Shown here: positions 6,386 to 14,824 of the stretch, one piece after another
Layout: each line of letters opens with the position of its first letter
Position numbering within the stretch: the first letter of the stretch is position 1
NCBI GenBank assembly: GCA_021108255.1
Contig: JAIORG010000205.1
Span: 1-43,151 of the forward strand
Direction: 5' to 3'
DNA: 43,151 nucleotides
From: Anaerolineales bacterium
GTDB taxonomy: Bacteria > Chloroflexota > Anaerolineae > Anaerolineales > UBA11858
Translations under genes and position numbers: made by a program
The notes under the pieces: model-generated
Databases searched by the model: none
What the model was told of the DNA's origin: nothing
What the model saw: the letters and a program-made list of their open reading frames with translations, nothing else

Positions 6386-7477
6386 ATGTACGAAAATTAT
6401 TATGCTGTTATCATGGCTGGCGGGGGAGGAACCAGGCTCTGGCCTCTTTCACGCAAGAGCCGTCCCAAACAAATGCTCGCGATTGGCCAGGACCGATCAT
6501 TATTCCAGGTTGCTGTGGATCGCCTGCAGGGAGTATTTTCTTCAGACCGTATTTATGTAGTTACTGTGGAAGAACAGGCCGCGGAGTTAAAAAAGCAGTG
6601 TCCGGAAATCCCCGCAGAAAACTTTTTACTGGAAACGATGCCAAGAGGAACGGCATCAGTGGTAGGTTATGCAGCAGCTGTTCTAGGGAAAAGGGACCCT
6701 GATGCCATCATGGCAGTCTTGACAGCTGACCACATTATTGGTAATTTAAAGCTTTTCCAGCAGATACTAACCTCCGCATATCAGGTTGCAGGAGAGGATT
6801 ATTTGGTCACTCTGGGAGTGACGCCTACATATCCCGCAACCGGGTACGGATATACCCGGCGCGGCGATTTGGTTGGCAGGTATCAGGATTTGGATGTTTT
6901 TCAAGTCCGGGAATTCACCGAAAAACCAGATCTCCCGGAAGCGGAACGAATGCTTTCCAGCGGGGAGTATGCCTGGAATTCAGGAATGTTTTTCTGGCGG
7001 ACAGAGGTCATACTTAATGAAATCTCTCGCCAGATGAGTGAGCTTTCCTCTCAACTTAAAGTTATAACGGAAGCCTGGGGAACACCTGACCAGGACAGCG
7101 TGATCAGGAAAGTATGGCCTGATATTAAGCCGGAAACAATAGATTTCGGCATTATGGAAAATGCTGGCAAGGTGGCAGTCATTCCTGCCGCTGATTTAGA
7201 ATGGAACGATGTGGGCAGTTGGGAAGCCCTCTTTGACGTAATGCCTGCTGATGCGGATGGAAATGTTTTTCAGGGAGGTGAACACATTTCCCTGGATACT
7301 TCCGGAGTGTTATTATATACAGCGGATAATCCCAGAACGGTGGTAACCATCGGTGCCCAGGATTTAATTGTAGTTGATACTGGTGATATTCTACTTATCT
7401 GTGATCGGGACCGGGCCCAGGAAGTCCGCCAGATTGTTAAGCGGCTCGAAAGCGCGGGACGTTCAGAGCTAACATAA
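6386..7477 (+). CDS. manC: Mannose-1-phosphate guanylyltransferase
   Basis: This 363-residue nucleotidyltransferase makes GDP-mannose from GTP and mannose 1-phosphate. The signature GGGGTRLWPLSRKSRPKQ lies at residues 12-29. LLETMPRGTA, ADHIIGN and YGYTRRGD follow, and FTEKPDLPEAERM and WNSGMFFW complete the sugar-binding site. The length fits the single-domain form without a phosphomannose isomerase half. It follows dprA by 1 base. GDP-mannose could feed the glycan locus at 21-37 kb, but this is inference. Confidence 0.92.
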   Translation: MYENYYAVIMAGGGGTRLWPLSRKSRPKQMLAIGQDRSLFQVAVDRLQGVFSSDRIYVVTVEEQAAELKKQCPEIPAENFLLETMPRGTASVVGYAAAVLGKRDPDAIMAVLTADHIIGNLKLFQQILTSAYQVAGEDYLVTLGVTPTYPATGYGYTRRGDLVGRYQDLDVFQVREFTEKPDLPEAERMLSSGEYAWNSGMFFWRTEVILNEISRQMSELSSQLKVITEAWGTPDQDSVIRKVWPDIKPETIDFGIMENAGKVAVIPAADLEWNDVGSWEALFDVMPADADGNVFQGGEHISLDTSGVLLYTADNPRTVVTIGAQDLIVVDTGDILLICDRDRAQEVRQIVKRLESAGRSELT

Positions 7478-7547
7478 AGGTGATCGAAGTGTCTCCTGTT
7501 GTTTGAGAAAGGAAATTTTATTGTTTTACTAAGCTTGGAGGTCGGAT

Positions 7548-9866
7548 TTGAAGGCGTATTGTGTGAAGTGTAAAGAAAAATGTGAAATGGTTTCCCCAAC
7601 TGCGGTGTTTACCGCGACCGGTACACCCGGGACACGGGGAACTTGTTCGGTTTGTGGAACAAATATGTTCCGGATGGGCAAAACTGAAGCTCATGAAGGA
7701 ATGACTCCACCAGAGATTACCAAGCGGAAAACAAAAAAAGAAAAGCCCCGCAGTGGAAAATTGGTGATTGTTGAGTCTCCTGCAAAAGCCCGCACCATCA
7801 GCCGCTACCTTGGAAAAGATTTCAAGGTAACAGCTTCTGTCGGACATATCAGGGATTTATTGAAATCCAAGTTATCCGTTGACCTGGAGAATAATTTTGA
7901 ACCCCGTTATCGGGTTCCAAATGAAAAACGGGACGTGGTGAAAGAACTGATAAAGTTAGGCAAGGAAGCAGAGGAGATTTACCTGGCGACCGATCTTGAT
8001 CGGGAAGGGGAGGCAATTGCCTGGCATTTAATGGAAGCAGCTGAACTGGAACCGGAACGGACCAAAAGGGTTGTTTTCCACGAAATTACCCGATCAGCAA
8101 TTGAGTCAGCATTTGCGGACCCGATTGGGCTTAATATGAATCTGGTAAATGCGCAGCAGGGCCGCAGGATTCTTGATCGGCTGGTTGGATTTCAGATAAC
8201 CCCGATTTTATGGGCAAAGGTTCGGGGCGGTTTATCTGCAGGTAGAGTGCAGTCTGTCGCGCTGCGATTAATTGTGGACCGGGAAAGGGAAATTGAAGCT
8301 TTTGTAGCAGAAGAATACTGGTCAATTGATGCCGAACTTCGTCCTCTGGATAATGATAAAAGCATGACCTACCTAGCCAAACTTACTCACCTGGATGGGA
8401 ATAAATTACAGGTCAGTTCCAATGAATCCCTTGAGCCAATTTTGAAAGATATGGGCACAGCCAACTATGAAGTGCGGAAAATCCGGCGGGGAACCCGGGA
8501 ACGCAAGCCTTATCCACCGTTTATTACCAGCACACTGCAGCAAGATGCTTCCAGGCAGTTGAATTTTTCTGCAAAAAAGACCATGGCTATTGCCCAGCAG
8601 CTTTACGAAGGAATTGATGTTGGTAATGGTGGTGAGACCGGCCTGATTACCTATATGAGAACTGATTCAACGAATGTTTCCGATGGTGCTCAGAAAAGTA
8701 CCCGGAAATTTGTTCAAAATGCATATGGTGAGGAGTATGTTCCCGCGAAAATTCCGCATTATGCAACAAAAGCCAAACGGGCCCAGGAAGCTCATGAAGC
8801 AGTCCGGCCGACGTCGGTAAGCCGAACGCCGAAGGCGCTTAAGTCATACCTTAGCAACACCCAGTACAAATTATACAAATTGATCTGGCAGCGATTTGTC
8901 GCTTCCCAGATGTCCGTTGCAGTATACGATACGATAAATGTCATTGTGGGTGCAGACGGTTCAGTTCATACCTACGTCCTCAGGGCATCCGGGTCGAAGG
9001 TGAAATTCCCCGGATTCCTGAAAGTATATAACCGAAACAACGGAAAATCCTCCCAAGCCGAGAAAGACCTGGAGCGAATTCCGGAAAATCTGAAAGAAGG
9101 TCAGCCGCAGAAATTAATTGATCTGTTTCCAGAACAACATTTTACAAAACCCCCTGCCCGATATTCCGAAGCTTCTCTGGTCAGCGCGCTGGAGCAAAAT
9201 GGAATTGGCCGCCCTTCCACTTATGCACCGACAATGGGAACCCTACAGCAGCGCGGATATGTAGTGAGAGATGGACGGCGGATGTTTCCAACCGAAATTG
9301 GCTTTATTGTCAATGATCTGGTTTCAGAGTATTTTCCCTCTATTGTAGATATTGGGTTTACAGCCCAGATGGAAGAGGATCTGGATCAAGTTGCTACCGG
9401 TAGTGAACAGTGGCAGGAAATTGTGGGTGAATTCTACGGACCGTTTTCCGAATTGCTTGAAATTGCAAAACGGGAAATGCCAAAAATTGAGCCCAGTCTA
9501 GAACCTGTTGGCAGAGCATGTCCAAAATGCGGTCATGATCTGGTACAAAAATGGGGACGGTTCGGGCTATTTATTGCCTGTAGTGATTATCCCAATTGTA
9601 AACATACAGAGCCCTGGCTGGAAAAAATCGGTGTGACTTGTCCTGATGATGGGGGGGAATTGATAGAACGTCGGACAAGAAAGGGCAGAACATTTTACGG
9701 CTGCGAAAATTATCCCAAATGTGAATTTTCCTCCTGGAAAAAACCGCTGCCGGAGCCCTGTCCTAGCTGCGGTGGATTGTTAGTAGCTGCGAACAAAAAC
9801 CATGCCCGATGCATAGTATGTAACCTGGAGTTTAAATTTGATGAGATCCAGAAAGAAACCGGATAA
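7548..9866 (+). CDS. topA: DNA topoisomerase I with extra N-terminal zinc ribbon
   Basis: This 772-residue type IA topoisomerase relaxes negative supercoils. The Toprim domain begins with KLVIVESPAKARTISRYLG near residue 67 and contains DLDREGEAIAWH. The active-site tyrosine is Tyr369 in GLITYMRTDS. The C terminus carries three zinc ribbons: CPKC with CSDYPNC, then CPDD with CENYPKC (one Cys lost from its first knuckle), then CPSC with CIVC. Unusually, about 45 residues before the Toprim domain form another CxxC...CxxC ribbon (Cys5, Cys8, then CSVC), of the DUF5679 type. TTG at 7548 is the start, with GGAGGT 6 bases upstream. A strong terminator follows. Confidence 0.96.
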   Translation: MKAYCVKCKEKCEMVSPTAVFTATGTPGTRGTCSVCGTNMFRMGKTEAHEGMTPPEITKRKTKKEKPRSGKLVIVESPAKARTISRYLGKDFKVTASVGHIRDLLKSKLSVDLENNFEPRYRVPNEKRDVVKELIKLGKEAEEIYLATDLDREGEAIAWHLMEAAELEPERTKRVVFHEITRSAIESAFADPIGLNMNLVNAQQGRRILDRLVGFQITPILWAKVRGGLSAGRVQSVALRLIVDREREIEAFVAEEYWSIDAELRPLDNDKSMTYLAKLTHLDGNKLQVSSNESLEPILKDMGTANYEVRKIRRGTRERKPYPPFITSTLQQDASRQLNFSAKKTMAIAQQLYEGIDVGNGGETGLITYMRTDSTNVSDGAQKSTRKFVQNAYGEEYVPAKIPHYATKAKRAQEAHEAVRPTSVSRTPKALKSYLSNTQYKLYKLIWQRFVASQMSVAVYDTINVIVGADGSVHTYVLRASGSKVKFPGFLKVYNRNNGKSSQAEKDLERIPENLKEGQPQKLIDLFPEQHFTKPPARYSEASLVSALEQNGIGRPSTYAPTMGTLQQRGYVVRDGRRMFPTEIGFIVNDLVSEYFPSIVDIGFTAQMEEDLDQVATGSEQWQEIVGEFYGPFSELLEIAKREMPKIEPSLEPVGRACPKCGHDLVQKWGRFGLFIACSDYPNCKHTEPWLEKIGVTCPDDGGELIERRTRKGRTFYGCENYPKCEFSSWKKPLPEPCPSCGGLLVAANKNHARCIVCNLEFKFDEIQKETG

Positions 9867-9889
9867 TCATCAAGATTGATTTAATTGCA

Positions 9890-9927
9890 GCAAGCGGTGG
9901 AATTATTTATTCCATCGCTTGCTTTTT
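9890..9927 (+). terminator. Rho-independent terminator of topA
   Basis: GCAAGCGGTGGAA (9890-9902) pairs with TTCCATCGCTTGC (9910-9922), a 13-bp stem with one G-U pair and a 7-base loop, followed by TTTTT. It ends the dprA-manC-topA transcript 24 bases after the topA stop. Confidence 0.9.
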
Positions 9928-10070
9928 AAATCCGAGCAATAGAGGATTCATCCTGGGTGGTAAGCTATGGAAAAGGATTAAATCCGGATTTCTTTGATTG
10001 GAAGAAACCTATTCAATAATGGCATAGACCTTGCATCTATAGGTTTGAGGTACCAGAATAGTTGATAACG

Positions 10071-10099
10071 TTGCAGGAAAACCGTCTCTCGTCTACAAT
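10071..10099 (+). promoter_or_regulatory. Promoter of the membrane protein gene at 10154
   Basis: TTGCAG (10071-10076), a 17-base spacer and TACAAT (10094-10099). Transcription would start near 10106, about 48 bases before the ATG. The rest of the gap after the topA terminator holds nothing else I can identify. Confidence 0.55.
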
Positions 10100-10153
10100 A
10101 TCAATATCTGGCCTCCAGTTGCTTCAAATTTCATTATCACATGGAGATTGATT

Positions 10154-11194
10154 ATGGATAAAATCCAGGACAATTTTAAGAAAGGTTTTAACAGCCCTCC
10201 GATTATGGCTGTAATCGGAATCGTAGTGGGGATCATTCTAGGTCTAACGTATGGGTGGGTGATATCCCCTGTAGAATTCGTGGATGGCACAATCCCCCAG
10301 TTGAGAGAGGATCTAAAAATAGATTACCTGCGTATGACTGTAGATTCCTATGCCTTACATCAGGATGCAGCCCTGGCAGAAGAGCGCTATGACCGTCTTG
10401 GTGAGGAGGCTTCGACCTATTTATCTGAGGTGGAGTTTAACCCTTCAGGGCAATTGATCAGCGATATTGACTCTTTCCGAGATGTGGTAGAGCTGACGTA
10501 CCTGACAGACCAGCTCGAGGACCTGGCGCTTGATGAAGAGCCTAGTAACAATCTGCTTAAGTGGGCCTTGCTGATCACCGTTGTATTTGCAGGCGCGTTA
10601 GTTATCAGGTATTTCCTCGGAAAGCGGACTGCCGAGAATGCAGCTCCTAAAACCGCTGTCAGCATGGCACAGGAAATCACCTCGAAAATCGATTCCACTA
10701 ATTTTGATGAGCGGGGAGAATCTCCCCCCATGCATCAATTTGTGACGACCTATGTGTTGGGAGACAATCTTTTTGACGACTCCTTCAGCATAGAATCCGC
10801 AGCCGGTGAATTCCTGGGAGAGTGTGGTGTAGGAATTTCCGAAGCGATAGGTGTGGGGGAACCAAAAAGGGTTACGGCTTTTGAGGTTTGGCTGTTTGAC
10901 CAGAATGATATCAAGACGGTTACTAAAGTCCTGATGAGCGGCCACGCATTTTATGATGATGTTATCCGGTCAGAACTGGAAAAGAAAGGTGAACCGGTCC
11001 TGGCAGATCCGGGAGTGGAGTTTGTCCTGACAACCAACAATCTGCGCATTATCGGACGGGTAATGGATATGGGATACGGAGAAGGCCCTCTGCCAGAGGA
11101 AAGCTTCTTTGACCGGCTGTCCATTGAGTTGTCTGTCTGGCCCAATGATGGGGCTGCAGTTGAATCGGAAGCATTTGATTTTGACGAATTCTAG
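10154..11194 (+). CDS. Unknown membrane protein, two transmembrane helices
   Basis: I do not recognise this 346-residue protein. A short basic N terminus precedes a clear transmembrane helix (about residues 16-37, rich in Ile, Val and Gly). An acidic helical section follows (about 45-130), which would lie outside the membrane. A second helix lies at about 135-155 (ALLITVVFAGALVIRYFLG), and a soluble C-terminal part of about 185 residues contains FEVWLFDQNDIKTVTKVLMS. With the N terminus inside, both ends would be cytoplasmic. The ATG at 10154 is preferred: GGAG lies 7 bases upstream, whereas a TTG at 10148 would sit too close to it. It stands alone between two terminators. Confidence 0.85.
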   Translation: MDKIQDNFKKGFNSPPIMAVIGIVVGIILGLTYGWVISPVEFVDGTIPQLREDLKIDYLRMTVDSYALHQDAALAEERYDRLGEEASTYLSEVEFNPSGQLISDIDSFRDVVELTYLTDQLEDLALDEEPSNNLLKWALLITVVFAGALVIRYFLGKRTAENAAPKTAVSMAQEITSKIDSTNFDERGESPPMHQFVTTYVLGDNLFDDSFSIESAAGEFLGECGVGISEAIGVGEPKRVTAFEVWLFDQNDIKTVTKVLMSGHAFYDDVIRSELEKKGEPVLADPGVEFVLTTNNLRIIGRVMDMGYGEGPLPEESFFDRLSIELSVWPNDGAAVESEAFDFDEF

Positions 11195-11211
11195 ATTGTG
11201 GTAAGAAACCA

Positions 11212-11250
11212 AAGGCTCCCGGAGCTTTGAAAGCTCCGGGAGCCTTTTTT
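11212..11250. terminator. Shared hairpin terminator between convergent genes
   Basis: GGCTCCCGGAGCTT (11214-11227) and AAGCTCCGGGAGCC (11231-11244) form a perfect 14-bp GC-rich stem. TTTTTT follows on the plus strand and a T-rich TTTGGTTTCTT follows on the minus strand. It can end the unknown membrane protein gene and greA from both sides. Confidence 0.92.
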
Positions 11251-11277
11251 GTTTAACAATTCGAGGGTTCTTATTGA

Positions 11278-11751
11278 TTAATCAATCGAAATAATCTTTA
11301 GCTCAAATTCCCCACCGGGAGTTTTGATATTCACTGTGTCTCCAACCTGCTTTTTCAGCAAAGCGTTGCCAATAGGAGAGACATGAGATATTTTATTCTG
11401 GTCCGGATCTGCTTCCTTGCTTCCCACCAGGTAGTAGGTCTCAGGAGGGAAGTCCTCTTCCTGCACAGTGACTTTACATCCTACACTGACAGTATCCTGC
11501 CCGTTTGATTTATCTGCGGCAATTATTGCAAAATTGAGTATGTATTTGATTTCCAGAATTTTACCTTCCAGAAATCCCTGGTCTTCCTTGGCTTTATGGT
11601 AGTCAGCGTTTTCAGATAAATCGCCCATCTCAATTGCTGCTTTCAGTCTGGCAGCAAGCTCAATCCGCCGCGGTCCTTCCAGTTCTTCAAGCTCTATTTG
11701 AAGCTTGGTTTTTCCTTCTTTTGTTAAATATATTTTTCTTTTGTCCTGCAT
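11278..11751 (-). CDS. greA: Transcription elongation factor GreA
   Basis: At 157 residues it has the normal GreA length: an N-terminal antiparallel coiled coil (1 to about 75) whose tip carries GDLSENADYHKAKEDQ with the acidic residues that reach into the RNA polymerase secondary channel, and a C-terminal FKBP-like domain ending in KTPGGEFELKIISID. GreA stimulates cleavage of backtracked RNA by RNA polymerase. It lies 28 bases after dgt, with AGGA before the ATG, and is the last gene of the minus-strand cluster. Confidence 0.96.
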   Translation of the reverse strand: MQDKRKIYLTKEGKTKLQIELEELEGPRRIELAARLKAAIEMGDLSENADYHKAKEDQGFLEGKILEIKYILNFAIIAADKSNGQDTVSVGCKVTVQEEDFPPETYYLVGSKEADPDQNKISHVSPIGNALLKKQVGDTVNIKTPGGEFELKIISID

Positions 11752-11779
11752 GTTGTCCTAATCCTTTATTAAGATTACC

Positions 11780-12931
11780 TTATGGTCTCTGGGTTGGATC
11801 AAATAGCTTTTGATGTTCGTCAATCGCAAATCGGTCTGTCATACCCGCAATATAATCACAGATGGATCTCTCTAAACCTTTTTTCTCAATCTTGGTCTGA
11901 ATGTGATTTGGAAGCATTAGCGGATCTTTCTGGTAAGCAGTAAAGAGATTGCTAATGATCCGTTCCGCTTTGACCTGCATACGTATGACACGATGATTTT
12001 GGTAGAGATTCTTATATAGAAAATCTTTCAATTCCCGGTTATTTTGCTTCATGTGATCACTAAAACCAATCACGTTGTGGGGTAGTTTTTGGAGACTTTC
12101 CACAGAACTAACCCCGCTTTGCTGGATTTTCTTATCTGTGCTTTTGATTACATCTTCAACCTCAAGTCCAATCATCCGCCGGATAATCCTGTTGCGGTCT
12201 AGTTCGGTCAGTTCGCTCCCTTTCCAACCGACACTTTCCACCAGGATTTTCCAAATAGCCAGATCCTCAAGCATGGAGACAGATATCAAACCCGACCGTA
12301 ATCCGTCGTCCAGGTCGTGGGCCGAATAAGCAAGCTCATCTGCCGCATTGGCAATCTGTGCCTCAAGGTGGCCCCGCAGGTCAGGGTCATAATCGTTCGC
12401 GTCAGAGACGTCATACTCAGTTTCATGTTTTACGATACCTTCCCGGGTTTCCCAGGTTAAGTTAAGTCCTGGAAAATCTTGAAAGCGATTTTCAAGTTTG
12501 GTGACAATCCGCAGGGATTGTTTGTTGTGATCAAATCCTCCCTGGTCTTTCATCAAATGGTTCATAATCTTCTCCCCCGAGTGACCAAAAGGAGAGTGGC
12601 CCAAATCATGGGCAAGACAGATGGCTTCTTCGAGGTCTTCATTAGCGCCCAGGGCCCGGGCTATTGTGCGTCCAATTTGTGCTACTTCGAGGGTATGAGT
12701 TAATCGGGTGCGGTAATAATCGCCTTCTGCGTTGAGGAATACTTGTGTTTTGTATTCCAGCCGGCGAAAAGCGGTTGTGTGCAGAATTCGATCCCGGTCA
12801 CGCTGGAACGCTGTCCGGTATATGGGGGTGGAATCCGGGTATTTGCGTCCTTTACTGTCCTTGCTGCGTATTCCATAGGGGGCCAGACAAGAATTTTCCT
12901 TTTCTTCCCTCATTTCTCTTGTAATTATCAT
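11780..12931 (-). CDS. dgt: Deoxyguanosinetriphosphate triphosphohydrolase
   Basis: This HD-domain enzyme splits dGTP (or other dNTPs) into the nucleoside and triphosphate. Diagnostic segments are RTAFQRDRDRILHTTAFRRL, RTRLTHTLEVAQIGR (first His), LAHDLGHSPFGHSGE (HD dyad and following His) and a later DELAYSAHDLDDGL with the last metal-binding Asp. I chose the ATG at 12931 (383 residues): GAGGA lies just upstream and the conserved region begins soon after. The longer reading from a TTG at 13024 would overlap the GTPase gene and adds a non-conserved stretch. It belongs to the broader dNTPase group rather than the longer E. coli Dgt; its substrate preference is not readable. Confidence 0.92.
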   Translation of the reverse strand: MIITREMREEKENSCLAPYGIRSKDSKGRKYPDSTPIYRTAFQRDRDRILHTTAFRRLEYKTQVFLNAEGDYYRTRLTHTLEVAQIGRTIARALGANEDLEEAICLAHDLGHSPFGHSGEKIMNHLMKDQGGFDHNKQSLRIVTKLENRFQDFPGLNLTWETREGIVKHETEYDVSDANDYDPDLRGHLEAQIANAADELAYSAHDLDDGLRSGLISVSMLEDLAIWKILVESVGWKGSELTELDRNRIIRRMIGLEVEDVIKSTDKKIQQSGVSSVESLQKLPHNVIGFSDHMKQNNRELKDFLYKNLYQNHRVIRMQVKAERIISNLFTAYQKDPLMLPNHIQTKIEKKGLERSICDYIAGMTDRFAIDEHQKLFDPTQRP

Positions 12932-13004
12932 ATTATTCCTCGTTTCACCGGCATAAATGAGCAAATCCAGTTTAATGCAGGGATAGTACTCTGTCAACCT
13001 GAGC

Positions 13005-14732
13005 TTATTTTTCCGAAGATTCAATCTGATTTGTCAGATTAATAATTTCGCCATAATAGTTTTTAAGGGCTTGGTGCGCAAGATGATTCTTTTCGTTTTC
13101 CGACCGGATAAACCGGGTATATGGTGCAATTGTATCTTTAATCTCCTGCAGCCCCCGCTCAATTTCTTGATTGAAGTGAGTTGATAAGGAATCTGTTAGC
13201 TGACTGCGCATCGCTTTAACTTTTACCCGCATATCTTTTTTTGCATTTCTCCGGCGAGTGGGGATGATGAATAAGCCCAGAGCTGCCATGGCTCCTGCCA
13301 GTAGAATGCCGGTAACATCAGCGGCCATTGTCGTTGCCAGTACTGTAACCAGGGTTCCCAAACCAACTGCTCCCGCGCTTATTGCAGCTGTTGCCGCAAC
13401 AGCATTTTGAGCACTGCGGGCGATTTGATCTGCTTCCCGGGTTTTATCATAGCTTTCTACTACCCGAGTTGCCTCTTTCTGGATGCTGTTAATCAATCTT
13501 TCCCGGTCGTAAATAAAATTTCCGATATCCCCGACCATTCTGCCTTTGTGTTTCTGACGTCCCTCTGAAATATGACTGGTAATGGCTTGCCACTGCCGTA
13601 AATTGGCATCAACCAGCCAGTCGATAATCGCGGTTACTTTTTGTTCAATTTGAGCCGGGAGATCGGCAACTACCATCTCCTCATAATCTTTCTGAATTTT
13701 TTCTTTTTTCAGCAAATCAAGAATCCTGCCCAGCCGGATGTACTCTGTGAAGAAATCCTCACCGCGCTGTTCCAGCTCCAACAGGACCTTGACGATGTCC
13801 GACATCCTGAGCTGGAAACTTTCCAGCATATCCTTCCGGAAGATGATCACCTGGTCTTCCACGTCCTTGATTAAATCCAGATCACCCTGGAGTAATTTCA
13901 ACCGATGGTCAAAAAACTCTGCATACTGATTGGATAAATGTTTGCCTACGCCAAGCGGGTTGAGCAGTTTAAGCTGTACCCGGCTTTCCTGATCCAGGGT
14001 TGTAACGATATAGGATTCCAGCGCTTCAAATCGGCTTTCCTTCCACACCTCCGGGTTTCCCTGTTTGGCATTGAGTGCCTGTTTGGCGCTGATTGGAAAA
14101 ATGTCAGGTGTGGTTTTGAGCGTTGTTTTAGCATTTTCTGCCACAAAATCAAAGATTTCTTCCAGCGCTTCGGGAGATTGCAAAATGTCGATTTTATTGA
14201 TAACCAGGACCACCTTTTTGCCCCAGGAACGGATTTTTTCCAGAAATATCCTTTCACTTTCGGTAAAAGGACGGTCGGCAGAGGTGACAAACAGGATTAG
14301 ATCTGACCGGGGGATAAAGAGGGAAGTGATTTCCTCGTGTTCCCGGATGATCGCATTAGTTCCGGGTGTGTCTACAATGCTGATTTCTTTAAGAAAATCC
14401 GCATCGAAGGTTAAACCCTCAACGTTTTCTGAGAGGCTGGATTTTTCTTTTTCCTCTCCGTACCGCAGGATGTTCACTTTTGTGGTTGTGGGGGTTACAC
14501 CTTCTGCAAGAATATTATCTCCCAGCAGGGCGTTGATAAAAGCGCTCTTTCCAGCATTAAATTCGCCTACCACAACCAGTAAAAAGAAATCGTCCAGCTG
14601 ACGGATGGATTCGGTTAAAGCTGCTTGATCTTCTTCTTTTATTCCATATTCAGCTAACGAGAGCCGGAGTCGGTTTAAGAGATCCCGCTCCTGTGTCAGA
14701 AGCTGCTTTTGTGTTTTCGATAAGATATCCAT
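13005..14732 (-). CDS. Bacterial dynamin-like GTPase
   Basis: This 575-residue protein is a large GTPase of the dynamin family. P loop GEFNAGKS is at residues 56-63, the switch region TPTT at 80-83, DTPG at 121-124 and NKID at 179-182. A long helical stalk follows (about 230-450), then a hydrophobic hairpin rich in Ala and Gly (about 445-500) that could insert in or paddle against the membrane, a basic RRRNAKK patch, and a final helix (about 505-575). Relatives remodel or protect membranes. GAGG precedes the ATG at 14732. The gene lies between ipk and dgt with its own predicted promoter. Its exact role is unknown. Confidence 0.88.
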   Translation of the reverse strand: MDILSKTQKQLLTQERDLLNRLRLSLAEYGIKEEDQAALTESIRQLDDFFLLVVVGEFNAGKSAFINALLGDNILAEGVTPTTTKVNILRYGEEKEKSSLSENVEGLTFDADFLKEISIVDTPGTNAIIREHEEITSLFIPRSDLILFVTSADRPFTESERIFLEKIRSWGKKVVLVINKIDILQSPEALEEIFDFVAENAKTTLKTTPDIFPISAKQALNAKQGNPEVWKESRFEALESYIVTTLDQESRVQLKLLNPLGVGKHLSNQYAEFFDHRLKLLQGDLDLIKDVEDQVIIFRKDMLESFQLRMSDIVKVLLELEQRGEDFFTEYIRLGRILDLLKKEKIQKDYEEMVVADLPAQIEQKVTAIIDWLVDANLRQWQAITSHISEGRQKHKGRMVGDIGNFIYDRERLINSIQKEATRVVESYDKTREADQIARSAQNAVAATAAISAGAVGLGTLVTVLATTMAADVTGILLAGAMAALGLFIIPTRRRNAKKDMRVKVKAMRSQLTDSLSTHFNQEIERGLQEIKDTIAPYTRFIRSENEKNHLAHQALKNYYGEIINLTNQIESSEK

Positions 14733-14762
14733 TCATCCTCATTGATTTTAAAGGTGGTATCC

Positions 14763-14768
14763 ATTATA
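14763..14768 (-). promoter_or_regulatory. -10 box upstream of the dynamin-like gene
   Basis: A perfect TATAAT on the minus strand (14768-14763), 30 bases before the ATG. No convincing -35 is visible at the right distance (GATAAC is the best). Transcription would begin near 14756, with GAGG in the short leader. Confidence 0.45.
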
Positions 14769-14824
14769 ACCGATACGTTTTGTGCGTTATCTGTGGAAAG
14801 CGGGGTGAGTAAAAATCTAAAAAG

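Noticed and set aside
9928-10070. A small gene or RNA between topA and the membrane protein
   Set aside because: Neither strand shows a convincing frame, binding site or fold beyond the topA terminator.
12932-13024. Longer N terminus of dgt from TTG 13024
   Set aside because: It overlaps the dynamin-like gene, lacks a binding site and is not conserved; ATG 12931 has GAGGA just upstream.
13946-14300. Open frames in other frames of the dynamin-like gene
   Set aside because: They are shadows of a well-supported GTPase with all its motifs in frame.
11278-14732. A phage-defence island built from the dynamin-like GTPase and the dNTPase
   Set aside because: The neighbours are housekeeping genes, the dNTPase looks like the common bacterial type, and there is no effector or sensor gene; kept only as a low-interest observation.
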